Made by a program: the position numbers and the translations under genes. Below are positions 51,396 through 60,459 of a DNA stretch of 64,000 nucleotides, in pieces. Source of the DNA: Bacteroidota bacterium (GTDB taxonomy: Bacteria > Bacteroidota > Bacteroidia > Chitinophagales > BACL12); assembly GCA_029571985.1 (NCBI GenBank), contig JAKQVC010000048.1, positions 1 to 64,000 on the forward strand. Reading direction: 5' to 3'. Position 1 is the stretch's first letter; each line of letters starts with the position of its first letter. The notes beneath the pieces are model-generated. The model was not told the origin of the DNA and did not search any database. It saw only the letters and a list, made by a program, of their open reading frames with translations.

Positions 51396-54300
51396 TTAAT
51401 GCTCCACCACAAATTGCGAGGTAATCATTTCATCACCTGCCTGCATTACAACCATATAGGCACCTGCCGGTAACACCGAAGTGTCGAGGCGAAATGTTTC
51501 TGACTGAGATCTGTCTCTGTTTTCCTGCAGAATGTTTTTACCGGTTAAATCAACAACGGTGATTTGCATATCTTCCAAATGCGCTAATTTGATTTTTACA
51601 AATATCTCCTCATCAGCCGGATTTGGGTACAAGGCTAACTGTGCTGTTTGCTCAGGTAATTCCTCAATCGGGGTATAATTGCCGACAGTGAATTGCTGAT
51701 AAATTTGTCCGCCGAAATCCGGATCGTAATTTTTGATGTAGGCGCCATCAATATTTCTTACACGGAACCAACCGGAGCCATCTGCATTGTTCCACCAGCT
51801 TAAGCCATCTTCGCCATAATCCTGCACAATTAATTCATAGCAGCCTTCTGCTAATTGCAGTGTATCCTTATAGGTGGTATTATCTGTAAAAGAAGTGCGT
51901 TCAAAAATAACATTTCCATTCTGATCATATAAAAACACATCATTTTCGTGAGATGCTGTATTTGTTTTCATATCCAAAATAATCTCGGAAGGATACACTG
52001 GCGGAATTGCAAGTGGAGTTGTAATCGAATTATTAAATGCATAACCATCCGCACCTCCATTTGGATTACTAACGGTCGCAATAAAATAAGTGCCTGTATT
52101 TGTCCAACCAAAATTTGGCAACATTACTTCTTCGCTCTCCATAAAGGCTAAATTACCCGTCCATGTATAGGTATCCTGATCATAATCTTTAATACCGAAA
52201 GTAATATCAAGGGAAGTGAGCGGTGTACTTCCGGTATTTGTTATGCGCACAATCGGGTTATCACATATTGGGTTCTTACGAGACTGCATATCATCATCAG
52301 AAGGCGCGATAATTGCATCTAATGCTGCATCCAGCGTAAAGTTGGGTGCACCATACGATATCATTTGTACTGAGGTCACATAAGTAGGCACAGAGCCAAC
52401 ACCATTCCAGGTGTAATCTTCGGCATTATAATCAAATGTATAGGTTTCGCCGGCATTCACCTCTGGAGTGAGTTCATAATCGTACGTCCATACTTCGGCA
52501 CCGGGACACCAGTTGGCTCTGTCGTAAACCCAGGTACCACCTTGAGGATACACCGGATTTAAATCGCAATCATCTCTCCAAACCTCTTTACTCCAAACCT
52601 CCTCACCTTCAACATAAAAATAATGTTCGCGTGCGCAGAATTCAGCACAATTTGCATTACCTTGAAATCCATGTCCGGTAACACGAATTTTCATGCGGGA
52701 ATTTTCAGCACCTGCGGGGATGGTTACTTCTTTTGCTGGAGTTTGTTCATCGAAAGATGGTGTTAATCCATATGTATAAAATCCGTAATACACTTGTTCA
52801 ACATCAATTGGATTGCGTGGAGGTGTGCCTTCAATAAACCACAATTCCATATCTAATAACTCTTGCCAGTTGCCTGCGCTCAGGTGCACGCTATCGTGTA
52901 ATAATGGTCTGTAATCACTTAAATCATATGTCCAGGTAAATCCATCACCCAAATCCAACCCGTAACCATATGGGGTGATGTATCTCGCTAATTCATAAGT
53001 GTTAAGCACTTCAAATGGCTCACTATAATAGGGCAGGTCTTCATTCGTGATGGTAGTGGTTACGGCTACGAAAACAGAATCTGTAATTGTGCCGTCTTCT
53101 CCATAGATATAGGTGTAATAATCTCCCGGATACACGAGCATGGTATCAGTGGCTGTAGTTGGATCAGCCGGATCATAATAAATCAGTGTAAACGGATCTT
53201 GCATCACCTCGTCAACAACCAAAACAGAATCAATATGTGAGGTATAAACACCTTGTTCAAAACGCATATGCGGACGGGCATTTGCAAAAAATCCGTTGCG
53301 TTCAATATCAGTAGCAGCAACCGGAATGGTGGTGGCACCTACCAATCCTAAAGGATAAGCGCCATCTGAAGAAGGTTCGGTGATACCATCGCCATCATTA
53401 AATTGATAATACACTTGCAGATTTGCTGCATTGGGGTGTGCCGCATTTAAATCTTTAAACATATAATCAGCAATAGTTGTAGCATCTAACTCAACATCCC
53501 AAATTGCAAATTCATCCATATAACCTGCATACGATTCAGAACCACCCCAATTGCCTTTACCTAAACGCAAATGGTCGATGCCGGTCATGGGTTTAACTTT
53601 ACTTGTTCCGCTATGCCACAAAACTCCATTTTTATAAATTTTCATACTGCCTGTGGTGGCATTTTTGGTAAAGGCCCAGTGCACCCAGTTGCCTTCATAA
53701 TCTGCAGCCGGTGCTATCTTATTGATACGGTCGTAACCACCATCATTGCCGGCATCCCAATACACGTTGGCATCACTCCATGGTGTGTGACTATTTAATA
53801 CACGCGCACCGGTTTCGGTTATGGCTTCGAATGTGGTTCCGTTTTGGGGTTGAAACAGTGGATCTCCTTTTGACCAAAACGCAATAGTTACCTGGTCATT
53901 TAAATCAGATAAAGGATTTCCGAAAACATCTGCCACATCTGAATTATGAAATTCAATGTATTTGTCCGGATTCATGCTGTTCAGCACAACAATAGCTGGA
54001 ATAATTTCAGACACAAATACCGGTGCAGTTGCCTCAGTTGGATTTTCGTAAGATATATCAACAATAATGTTAGATACGCCATCCCAGGTAAACGGCGTGG
54101 TAAAATCAAATCCATCCCATCCGGTAGTGAATGTTTTATCTCCACTAAAAACGGTGAGTAAATCTGATTCGAAAATAGGTTCGGTGAAAATATCCGCATC
54201 GGTAGCTTTCATGCGAATCACCACATTGTAAATAGGAGAACCAGCACTGATCAGGTCAAAATCAAAGCCTGTAATATCACCTGCGGTTAATCCACCAGCC

Positions 54301-54815
54301 AGTAATTCTTCGGCAGTCCAGATGATTTGTGTACGGCATCGCGGCTCCATTGTATTAAAGGGCGTATTAGCCGAAATATCTGTCCCGCCAACCGCTCCGG
54401 TAGCGTAGCTCAAAGTATCATCGTAAACGATAAAATAGTTCCATGATGGCACATAGGTATATGTTGGTGTCGCGGAATAGCTGAATACATCCGGCGAGGC
54501 GCCATCAACCGTAAATAAAGGATGTGTAAGCAAAGTACTATCCATATTACCGGTATGCTCATACAGATAAGTATAGGTAAGATAATCCCATTCGCCGCAG
54601 TCAGGTTCTAGTGCCGGGTTGCACTTGAGGGTATACTTCATCAGGATTTTTTCGACAGAAACATCTAAGCCCGGAAGTTCAAACCAGGCATCCTGAGGAG
54701 AGCCGAACGTAAAGGTTTGCACCTTGATTGTATCACCCGGACCAGCTTTGAGGCTGCCGATGCTGAGCAATCCGAGTGCGAGAATGCATGCACATGTTTT
54801 TATGTATGCCGACAT
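51396..54815 (-). CDS. T9SS-exported PNGase F-like protein with inserted LamG domain
   Basis: The 1139-residue product has a signal peptide (ending GSLKA), then an N-terminal domain with GDTIKVQTFTFGSPQ...ILMKYTLKCNP...CGEWDYLTYT, characteristic of the peptide-N-glycosidase F fold. A concanavalin-like (LamG) domain is inserted (about 280-480: VTIAFWSKG...GSMKIYKNGVLW...YAGYMDEFAIWD). The PNGase F C-terminal-like domain follows (about 650-850: CAEFCAREHYFYVEGEEVWSKEVWRDDC, then GGTWVYDRANWCPGAEVW), then a CARDB-like domain and a type A sorting domain (LALYPNPADEEIFV). PNGase F removes N-glycans from glycoproteins; activity here is plausible but untested. An exact -7 box (TATATTTG) precedes it. 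Confidence 0.8.
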   Translation of the reverse strand: MSAYIKTCACILALGLLSIGSLKAGPGDTIKVQTFTFGSPQDAWFELPGLDVSVEKILMKYTLKCNPALEPDCGEWDYLTYTYLYEHTGNMDSTLLTHPLFTVDGASPDVFSYSATPTYTYVPSWNYFIVYDDTLSYATGAVGGTDISANTPFNTMEPRCRTQIIWTAEELLAGGLTAGDITGFDFDLISAGSPIYNVVIRMKATDADIFTEPIFESDLLTVFSGDKTFTTGWDGFDFTTPFTWDGVSNIIVDISYENPTEATAPVFVSEIIPAIVVLNSMNPDKYIEFHNSDVADVFGNPLSDLNDQVTIAFWSKGDPLFQPQNGTTFEAITETGARVLNSHTPWSDANVYWDAGNDGGYDRINKIAPAADYEGNWVHWAFTKNATTGSMKIYKNGVLWHSGTSKVKPMTGIDHLRLGKGNWGGSESYAGYMDEFAIWDVELDATTIADYMFKDLNAAHPNAANLQVYYQFNDGDGITEPSSDGAYPLGLVGATTIPVAATDIERNGFFANARPHMRFEQGVYTSHIDSVLVVDEVMQDPFTLIYYDPADPTTATDTMLVYPGDYYTYIYGEDGTITDSVFVAVTTTITNEDLPYYSEPFEVLNTYELARYITPYGYGLDLGDGFTWTYDLSDYRPLLHDSVHLSAGNWQELLDMELWFIEGTPPRNPIDVEQVYYGFYTYGLTPSFDEQTPAKEVTIPAGAENSRMKIRVTGHGFQGNANCAEFCAREHYFYVEGEEVWSKEVWRDDCDLNPVYPQGGTWVYDRANWCPGAEVWTYDYELTPEVNAGETYTFDYNAEDYTWNGVGSVPTYVTSVQMISYGAPNFTLDAALDAIIAPSDDDMQSRKNPICDNPIVRITNTGSTPLTSLDITFGIKDYDQDTYTWTGNLAFMESEEVMLPNFGWTNTGTYFIATVSNPNGGADGYAFNNSITTPLAIPPVYPSEIILDMKTNTASHENDVFLYDQNGNVIFERTSFTDNTTYKDTLQLAEGCYELIVQDYGEDGLSWWNNADGSGWFRVRNIDGAYIKNYDPDFGGQIYQQFTVGNYTPIEELPEQTAQLALYPNPADEEIFVKIKLAHLEDMQITVVDLTGKNILQENRDRSQSETFRLDTSVLPAGAYMVVMQAGDEMITSQFVVEH

Positions 54816-54831
54816 GGTTGTAAGTTTGGCA

Positions 54832-54839
54832 CAAATATA
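54832..54839 (-). promoter_or_regulatory. -7 box TATATTTG (minus strand)
   Basis: This is an exact TAnnTTTG match, 16 nt before the ATG at 54815 of the PNGase F-like gene. Confidence 0.5.
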
Positions 54840-54892
54840 GGCAAGGCGTGGTCTAAATAACCTGTTTTGTTGTCATAATACAATCAGATACC

Positions 54893-55546
54893 GTGATATC
54901 AGTAAAACACGTTCAGAAATCCTACGAATCTCTACACGTACTCAAGGGCGTAGATCTTGAAGTACAACAGGGAGAAGTTGTTAGCATAGTCGGGGCATCA
55001 GGGGCAGGTAAAAGCACCCTGTTACATATTATCGGCACACTCGACCGCCCGGATGCCGGTTCGGTTACCATTGCCGGTCAACAGGTAGAAAAGTTAAAGG
55101 ATAAGGCCCTCGCCGGATTCAGAAATACCCATATTGGATTTGTATTTCAATTTCATCATCTTTTGCCGGAGTTCACTGCCTTAGAAAATGTTTGTATTCC
55201 GGGATATATCGCTGGGAAAAAAACTGCTGAAGTAGAAGCGCATGCGAAAGAATTACTCAGCTGGCTGCATGTCGATAATCGGATGCAACACAAACCCAAT
55301 CAATTGAGTGGAGGTGAGCAACAACGCGTAGCAGTAGCCAGAGCCTTAATTAATGCACCTTCTGTTATTTTAGCGGATGAGCCTTCCGGAAATCTGGATA
55401 CACAAAATGCGATGGAACTGCATCACTTATTTTTTCAGCTGCGGGATGCATTTAAACAGACCTTTGTGATTGTAACACACAACACAGAATTAGCAGATAT
55501 GGCCGACCGCAAATTAACCATGCAGGATGGTTTAATGGTGGGTTGA
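54893..55546 (+). CDS. ABC transporter ATP-binding protein, LolD-like
   Basis: The 217-residue protein has Walker [10 protein letters not shown] (about 35-43), the Q-loop [15 protein letters not shown], signature [15 protein letters not shown] and Walker [13 protein letters not shown], plus a switch histidine in VTHN. This set, especially [16 protein letters not shown], matches LolD, the ATPase that powers release of lipoproteins from the inner membrane. No membrane subunit is adjacent, so the partner must be encoded elsewhere. It ends 6 nt before the end of the convergent methyltransferase gene. Confidence 0.87.
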   Translation: MISVKHVQKSYESLHVLKGVDLEVQQGEVVSIVGASGAGKSTLLHIIGTLDRPDAGSVTIAGQQVEKLKDKALAGFRNTHIGFVFQFHHLLPEFTALENVCIPGYIAGKKTAEVEAHAKELLSWLHVDNRMQHKPNQLSGGEQQRVAVARALINAPSVILADEPSGNLDTQNAMELHHLFFQLRDAFKQTFVIVTHNTELADMADRKLTMQDGLMVG

Positions 55547-55552
55547 AATTGC

Positions 55553-56734
55553 TTATTCCGGTTTAGAAAACACAACAATGCGGTGCGAATTTGTGCCATG
55601 TGTGTTATTGCGTACGCCCCAGATATTAGCCGTTTTCGTAAAAGTTTGCTCGTTGATGAGAATTTTATCGCAATGAAATCCAGCCTGAATACCCATGTGC
55701 ACAACACTGTGTTCCAATCGCGTTTTGCCGTAGTGTATTTCACCCGTTTCAAAGGCCACATGACCGCCGGGTTTTGTTACGCGATATAATTCATGAAAAA
55801 CAGTTTGCATTTTATGCATCCAATCATCAACTGTTTTCGACATGGTAATTCCCTGTGCAATCTCTTCAACCGGAATATCGTTAAACCAGCATCGCAGCCA
55901 GTTGTCTTTTGCGTACTGGACAATGTCCAAAAATGGTGGAGAGGTTACCGTAAGTGTGACACTGTTGGCCTTAATTTTTTTTGTCCTGGCAGCATCGCCT
56001 TCTATAAATACAGCTTTTCTTCCCGCTGCTTCAATATGTGCCCTTGCCTGATCATCTAAATCCTTCAGCATCGCTTTTGATTTTTTCAAAATGAGTGCTT
56101 TTACATCGCGATATTCAGGTTTTTGATTGCGTTTTGCGTTGATTAATTTTTGTCGCTCGCGCGATACTGCCTGGTTAGGTGGCAGGGTATACACAGAGAA
56201 AAATCCCGGTGAATGTCCGGCCAGACGATTCGTTGCGACCATACGTATCCAATGATCCAGGGCGTCTTCTTCCCCGCCAGCTTTGCGTTTCTGCAGCCAT
56301 TGTCGCAAGCGGAGCAACTCGTGCAGCGTTTGCCGGTGATAGAACATGCTTAGGTGATGCCGCTCTGCAACGGGTTGCAGCTGGCGAATGACATCCAGCC
56401 TTTCCGACAGTTTTTCTAAATCCGGAATGGCCATCCTGCCTTGTGCCAGTATGCGGCTAATTGGATTCACATCGTTGGCGATAATATGTCTGCCCAGTAT
56501 GGCAGCCTCAATCACAGTGGTGCCCCTGCCTGAAAACGGGTCGTACACTACATCACCCGGCGCGGTATACTTTTCAATAAAATACCGGGGCAAAGCAGGT
56601 TTAAAACAGGCACGGTAGGCAATTTCATGTAAATTATGCGCCTGACGCTGCCGAGGAGTCCAGAAACTACCGTAATAAACGGGAATCTTTTGTTGCAGGT
56701 AGGTAAAGGACGATTTACGCGTTTGAGACGGCAT
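55553..56734 (-). CDS. DNA methyltransferase (N4-cytosine/N6-adenine type)
   Basis: The product of about 393 residues has the SAM-binding motif DPFSGRGTT at 65-73 followed by EAAILGRHIIANDVNP, and the catalytic motif TSPPF near 264-268. The order (binding motif first, catalytic motif later) and the SPPF/Y core fit amino-methyltransferases of DNA; N4-cytosine and N6-adenine cannot be told apart by eye. I prefer the ATG at 56734 (MPSQTRKSS) because the 18 extra upstream residues reach into the divergent gene's promoter region. No restriction enzyme gene is recognised nearby, so it looks like an orphan methyltransferase or part of an incomplete system. Confidence 0.82.
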   Translation of the reverse strand: MPSQTRKSSFTYLQQKIPVYYGSFWTPRQRQAHNLHEIAYRACFKPALPRYFIEKYTAPGDVVYDPFSGRGTTVIEAAILGRHIIANDVNPISRILAQGRMAIPDLEKLSERLDVIRQLQPVAERHHLSMFYHRQTLHELLRLRQWLQKRKAGGEEDALDHWIRMVATNRLAGHSPGFFSVYTLPPNQAVSRERQKLINAKRNQKPEYRDVKALILKKSKAMLKDLDDQARAHIEAAGRKAVFIEGDAARTKKIKANSVTLTVTSPPFLDIVQYAKDNWLRCWFNDIPVEEIAQGITMSKTVDDWMHKMQTVFHELYRVTKPGGHVAFETGEIHYGKTRLEHSVVHMGIQAGFHCDKILINEQTFTKTANIWGVRNNTHGTNSHRIVVFSKPE

Positions 56735-56797
56735 AGGCGGTAAAGTTGTACAATAGCCCTGAATAATAGAATGCGTTATTTTCCACAATGCCCTATG

Positions 56798-56828
56798 TTG
56801 TCTACTAAATTAAAATACTTCATCTTTG
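56798..56828 (+). promoter_or_regulatory. Promoter-like pair, TTG-N20-CATCTTTG
   Basis: TTG at 56798-56800 and CATCTTTG at 56821-56828 have correct spacing, and the box differs from TAnnTTTG only at its first base. It supports 56849 as start of the following gene. Confidence 0.4.
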
Positions 56829-56848
56829 AGCATCCAAATTTGAACACC

Positions 56849-57388
56849 ATGCCATCACTCAACTTTTCAAATGTTTCTGAAATAGAACTTATTGCTTCAG
56901 ATACAGATATCCGGATTTATGTAAACAGCCAGTTATTAGGAGCCATTAATGTGAATACGGCCGTAACCTTGTATGTACAAACAAACGGGTCGCAAAAATC
57001 ACTGGTATTGCAGCCGATTAACAACAATCAGTATAATCAGGGAAATACAGGCAGCAATCAGGACACGATTTATTTCAACCAGAAGCGCAAGAATTCGAAT
57101 CCGAGAATTCAGATATGTTCGAGTAACAACAATATCTACAAGCTTACCGGAATTGGCTGGCAGGAAGATTCTACAGGACAATCTTGCACCGGTGGGGGCG
57201 AAGATGCCTTTACGCATGTTTTCAATATTAGCTCCGGCATGATGCTGAAAGCTAAAATGGAAAACTTTACGCATAATGGCGAAACTTCCATCTGGATGGT
57301 AGCACGCTATGGATATAATACCATGGTTCAGGAACAAGAGGCTACCGCGATGGCATATACCGGCGGATATTGCTATTACAACAATTAA
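56849..57388 (+). CDS. Protein of unknown function beside the methyltransferase
   Basis: I do not recognise a family. With the ATG at 56849 (MPSLNFSNVSEIELIASDTD) the product is 179 residues, beta-rich and glycine/asparagine-rich, with no signal peptide or membrane segment. A two-cysteine stretch (IQICSSNN...GQSCTGGG) and the segment GMMLKAKMENFTHNGETSIWMVARYGYN stand out; the overall look is that of a small jelly-roll or lectin-like domain. It is divergent from the DNA methyltransferase. I see no nuclease motif, so a restriction role is unsupported. An upstream ATG at 56771 is possible but would start inside the -33 region. Confidence 0.6.
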   Translation: MPSLNFSNVSEIELIASDTDIRIYVNSQLLGAINVNTAVTLYVQTNGSQKSLVLQPINNNQYNQGNTGSNQDTIYFNQKRKNSNPRIQICSSNNNIYKLTGIGWQEDSTGQSCTGGGEDAFTHVFNISSGMMLKAKMENFTHNGETSIWMVARYGYNTMVQEQEATAMAYTGGYCYYNN

Positions 57389-58912
57389 TCAGGCATCTAT
57401 AGATAGTGCCAAGGCCTGATTTAATGGGATGCTATTTAATCGGGCCTTACTCCAATACAGGGTTTCATCGATGAAGACAAACTCTCTGGGTTTGCTATTG
57501 GCTTTCATTTTTTGAAAGGTGTCATACATATCGCGCAAAACAGGTAAGCGCTGTTTATGTGGTGTTTGGATCAGTTTCTTAACAAAGCCACAAAACGCCT
57601 GTTCAAACTCTTTGTACCTCCCTGTTTGTTTCATCAGTCGGGTATTACTTCTTAAGGCAGAATCAAAATATACCAGATTATTTAATTCAAGCTGGAGCAA
57701 TAAATAGAGCAGTCGGCCACCATGTTGCAGTTCTAATTTTATTTGACCTTTCGACTCAATAACCTCTTTGCAATAGTTAAGTGACAAATCATATTCTTCA
57801 GCAAAAAACAACATCACTGCCAAATTGTATTGGGTAGATAATACGAAGGTGTCAGATAACAAATGGGCATACTCTTTTTGCAATGCCTGAAATCGTTCCA
57901 TGATTTCAATGCTTCTATGCAATTGATTCGTATTCATGTACCAGAGCATCCGGTATTGCATGACCGAGGTATCAACACTCAGCTTGTCTTTAACAGTTGA
58001 AGCCTCCAGCGATTCAAGAATACGCAGGGTTTCATCATAGGCTTCATAATTATTGATGGCATGACCGGCACCGAGAAAATTGGACAGTGCATCCATATAA
58101 TTACCCATCACATTCATACGATGTTGCGGATAATCTTTAAACAAATCGATTAACTGCTTCGTTACTTCATATACATCCGCATACTTTCTGTTTATACGAT
58201 GCAATAGTGCCTGCACACGCAACCAATAAAATTTTTCTAAAAACGTATGTTGGTCTGCATACGGCATAGCCTGCACCCGTTTCAGATTTTCAGCAAATCC
58301 AGGCAGTGTAATTTCTTCACGCAGGGTTGGGTCTTTGATGTGTTGGGTAAATAAACTGTAATACACTTCACCAACCAGGGTTTCATTATTTAACCGTTCA
58401 AACACCCAGGCTTCTTCTTTGTGAATTTTCTCCAAATGCGCAAACGGGTCGCCATCAGGAAATTTCAGCATATACACACGCTCTCTGCGCAATAAGGTGA
58501 CTAACAGATACATGATATCGTACTGATAAGCGATTTCTTTTGCTTTATGAATGGTTTTTATCCGCAACTCCTTCAAACCTTTTTCGGTAAAAAAAAGCTC
58601 GTCGCGGATTAAATCAAAAACTTCGTTGGCCACATCTTTATCCGAACGATATAAGCGCATACTCTTCATAATTAAATCGAAGAGATACACTTTTATCTGC
58701 GGCAATTGCTTTACAAACTTCGGGGAGCGCAATTTCTTTTTGATGATTTGCTCATCATAGGCACCCGTCATCGCGTCGATGATATCGAACACTTTCACAT
58801 ATAATTTATGCTTATCGTCACCCTGGCGTTGCGCAAATAATTTAAAGTAGCGTTTTTCACTTGGGGTGAGCGCATGTATCAACTCGAATAAATCCTCATT
58901 TGGTACCGCCAT
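57389..58912 (-). CDS. Large alpha-helical protein of unknown function
   Basis: The 507-residue product is almost entirely helical, with TPR-like helix pairs (ALLHRINRKYADVYEVTKQLIDLFKDYPQ, YNLAVMLFFAEEYDLSLNYCKEVI). The N-terminal segment LIHALTPSEKRYFKLFAQRQGDDKHKLYVKVFDIID is a conserved opening I associate with an uncharacterised family found across Bacteroidota. No signal peptide or membrane segment is seen. Its stop codon abuts the stop of the convergent gene with no spacer (57386-57391). A -7-like box (TAATTTTA, 58933-58926) lies 13 nt before the ATG. Confidence 0.8.
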   Translation of the reverse strand: MAVPNEDLFELIHALTPSEKRYFKLFAQRQGDDKHKLYVKVFDIIDAMTGAYDEQIIKKKLRSPKFVKQLPQIKVYLFDLIMKSMRLYRSDKDVANEVFDLIRDELFFTEKGLKELRIKTIHKAKEIAYQYDIMYLLVTLLRRERVYMLKFPDGDPFAHLEKIHKEEAWVFERLNNETLVGEVYYSLFTQHIKDPTLREEITLPGFAENLKRVQAMPYADQHTFLEKFYWLRVQALLHRINRKYADVYEVTKQLIDLFKDYPQHRMNVMGNYMDALSNFLGAGHAINNYEAYDETLRILESLEASTVKDKLSVDTSVMQYRMLWYMNTNQLHRSIEIMERFQALQKEYAHLLSDTFVLSTQYNLAVMLFFAEEYDLSLNYCKEVIESKGQIKLELQHGGRLLYLLLQLELNNLVYFDSALRSNTRLMKQTGRYKEFEQAFCGFVKKLIQTPHKQRLPVLRDMYDTFQKMKANSKPREFVFIDETLYWSKARLNSIPLNQALALSIDA

Positions 58913-59339
58913 AGGTAAGTAGTGGTAAAATTAGATGATTCCCGCTGAAATTGCGCACAGAAATAAACGCCGTGACCGCCTTTTCATTAACCGCTTACAA
59001 TAAGTGTTTTAACCCACCTCGACTATTTTTTAATATTTAGACTGAATACCTGAGTTCATTTCTATGGTAATTCGGCAATGTTTAAGCGCTTATGCATAGA
59101 TTTTCAGCCCGGATATATCAATTTTTGGTGCATATCGATGTCAAAACAGGCCACTAACGGTTTTCCGGTAATGCAGGAAAGCCATCGCCCAAAACACAAT
59201 ACCAAAAAGGATTTGACACCGCTATTCATATTAATATAAAATACATATGTTTGTCAGACATCGAATAATGCCCCTAAACTTCGCTTGAGCCGGGTATAGG
59301 GTTGCCATAGCTTTGTCTCATCACAATAAGCTACCTGCT
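58913..59339. other. Intergenic region with two promoters
   Basis: A minus-strand -7-like box lies at 58933-58926 and a plus-strand promoter at 59285-59315. The 340 bases between are AT-balanced with no gene, hairpin terminator or tandem-word repeat that I can see. Confidence 0.55.
59285..59315 (+). promoter_or_regulatory. Promoter, TTG-N20-TAGCTTTG
   Basis: TTG (59285-59287) and TAGCTTTG (59308-59315, exact -7 match) are 20 nt apart. The ATG at 59340 lies 24 nt downstream; an in-frame TTG at 59313 falls inside the box and is not a start. Confidence 0.6.
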
Positions 59340-59609
59340 ATGCCAAATAAAACACACACACAAAACCACGAGGAAATGGCAGATGCCATTTTCAGCGACC
59401 GTGAGAAACAAATTCTGGAAATGATTGCCAGAGGAATGACCAGCCGTGAAATTTCAGACGAACTCGGCCTGTCAGAAAACACCGTAGAAACACATCGAAA
59501 GCGGATGATTAGCCGGATTGAGGCTAAAAACATCTTTGGCGTTTTCCATTATACGATTAGTCGCGGCATTCTTGAGCCTACTGTTTTCGGGGATCCCTAT
59601 TTATTGTAA
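59340..59609 (+). CDS. LuxR-type helix-turn-helix regulator, orphan
   Basis: The 89-residue product is little more than a DNA-binding domain: FSDREKQILEMIARGMTSREISDELGLSENTVETHRKRMISRIEAKNIFGVFHYTISRGIL is a full GerE/LuxR helix-turn-helix. There is no receiver or ligand-binding domain, so activity must be set by expression or a partner. Standalone LuxR domains of this size are common in Bacteroidota and often answer to nearby sensor kinases, but none is present here. A strong promoter precedes it and a GC-rich terminator follows. Confidence 0.87.
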   Translation: MPNKTHTQNHEEMADAIFSDREKQILEMIARGMTSREISDELGLSENTVETHRKRMISRIEAKNIFGVFHYTISRGILEPTVFGDPYLL

Positions 59610-59664
59610 AACACATCTCTGCTAGCCCCAAAAATCCCCCCTTCAACATAGGCTGTTGAGTCGC

Positions 59665-59697
59665 AGGTCGCCCCCCCGCAGGGGCGGCCTTTTTTTG
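59665..59697 (+). terminator. GC-rich intrinsic terminator
   Basis: AGGTCGCCCC pairs with GGGGCGGCCT around a short C-rich loop and is followed by TTTTTTT. Confidence 0.85.
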
Positions 59698-59779
59698 CCC
59701 TATCCCCTACCCGATACGGCTGCACTCTTTTTTAACCGGGCAAAACAGCCATACATCTGCGCATTTAACCTGCTTAAGG

Positions 59780-59787
59780 TATCTTTG
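59780..59787 (+). promoter_or_regulatory. -7 box TATCTTTG, near-leaderless
   Basis: An exact TAnnTTTG match ends 8 nt before the ATG at 59796. Confidence 0.5.
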
Positions 59788-59795
59788 AACCGCGA

Positions 59796-60455
59796 ATGGA
59801 GATATTTGAATATATTTTTTATATCGGAGTCATCAACATCGTGTTCTCCTCTGGTTGGAAATTATTGGCAACAGTCATTTCTTCCCTGCTCAAAGATATT
59901 GGCATCAATAAAGACGCAACCTTCCTTGTATTTAAAACAGTTGGCTATTATATACTCGTAAGTTTGATAGCGCTGGTGACTGTTTCACATATGGAAGCCA
60001 CCTATAAAATGGCTGCTATGGCTTATGCTATTGTGGGCACTTTTGTGATATATGCTACCATTGCCAGTAACCTGGAACGCAACCGGTGGAGAGCCGTGAT
60101 GAACTATGAACGCAAACGGGTGCAGGTGATGCGCTATGACGGCTATTTATTAATGGCCTGTATTGTCTTGTTTATTATCACCTTATTACAACCCGGTATC
60201 GCACAATTACAACCCCTGCTTTGGTTACTGCATACGATAGATACCATTTTTCAAACACCACTTCTGAAATGGGTGATTGGTTTCTTTGCATTCATCTACA
60301 TGCTCAGTATTATTTTCCGGGGCATTAAATTTTCTGATGAAGTATTTGCCCTCATAACTAACCGGAAAAAACCCAATCTGGCCGACGCACAGGAAAATCA
60401 AGGGTATACCGACTACGAAGAAATTACGGATGACGATAGTCAGCTGCCAAAATAA
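59796..60455 (+). CDS. Integral membrane protein of unknown function
   Basis: The 219-residue product has about five hydrophobic segments (IFYIGVINIVFSSGWKLLATVI, VGYYILVSLIALVTV, YAIVGTFVIYATIA, GYLLMACIVLFIITLL, WVIGFFAFIYMLSIIF) and an acidic C-terminal tail (YTDYEEITDDDSQ) likely in the cytoplasm. I cannot assign a family. The PorE-like gene begins 4 nt after its stop, so the two are almost certainly cotranscribed and possibly translationally coupled, which hints at an envelope role. Confidence 0.75.
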   Translation: MEIFEYIFYIGVINIVFSSGWKLLATVISSLLKDIGINKDATFLVFKTVGYYILVSLIALVTVSHMEATYKMAAMAYAIVGTFVIYATIASNLERNRWRAVMNYERKRVQVMRYDGYLLMACIVLFIITLLQPGIAQLQPLLWLLHTIDTIFQTPLLKWVIGFFAFIYMLSIIFRGIKFSDEVFALITNRKKPNLADAQENQGYTDYEEITDDDSQLPK

Positions 60456-60459
60456 GTTC

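Noticed and set aside
56849-57388. Restriction endonuclease partner of the methyltransferase
   Set aside because: I find no PD-(D/E)xK, HNH or GIY-YIG motif in the small neighbouring protein; proximity alone is not evidence.
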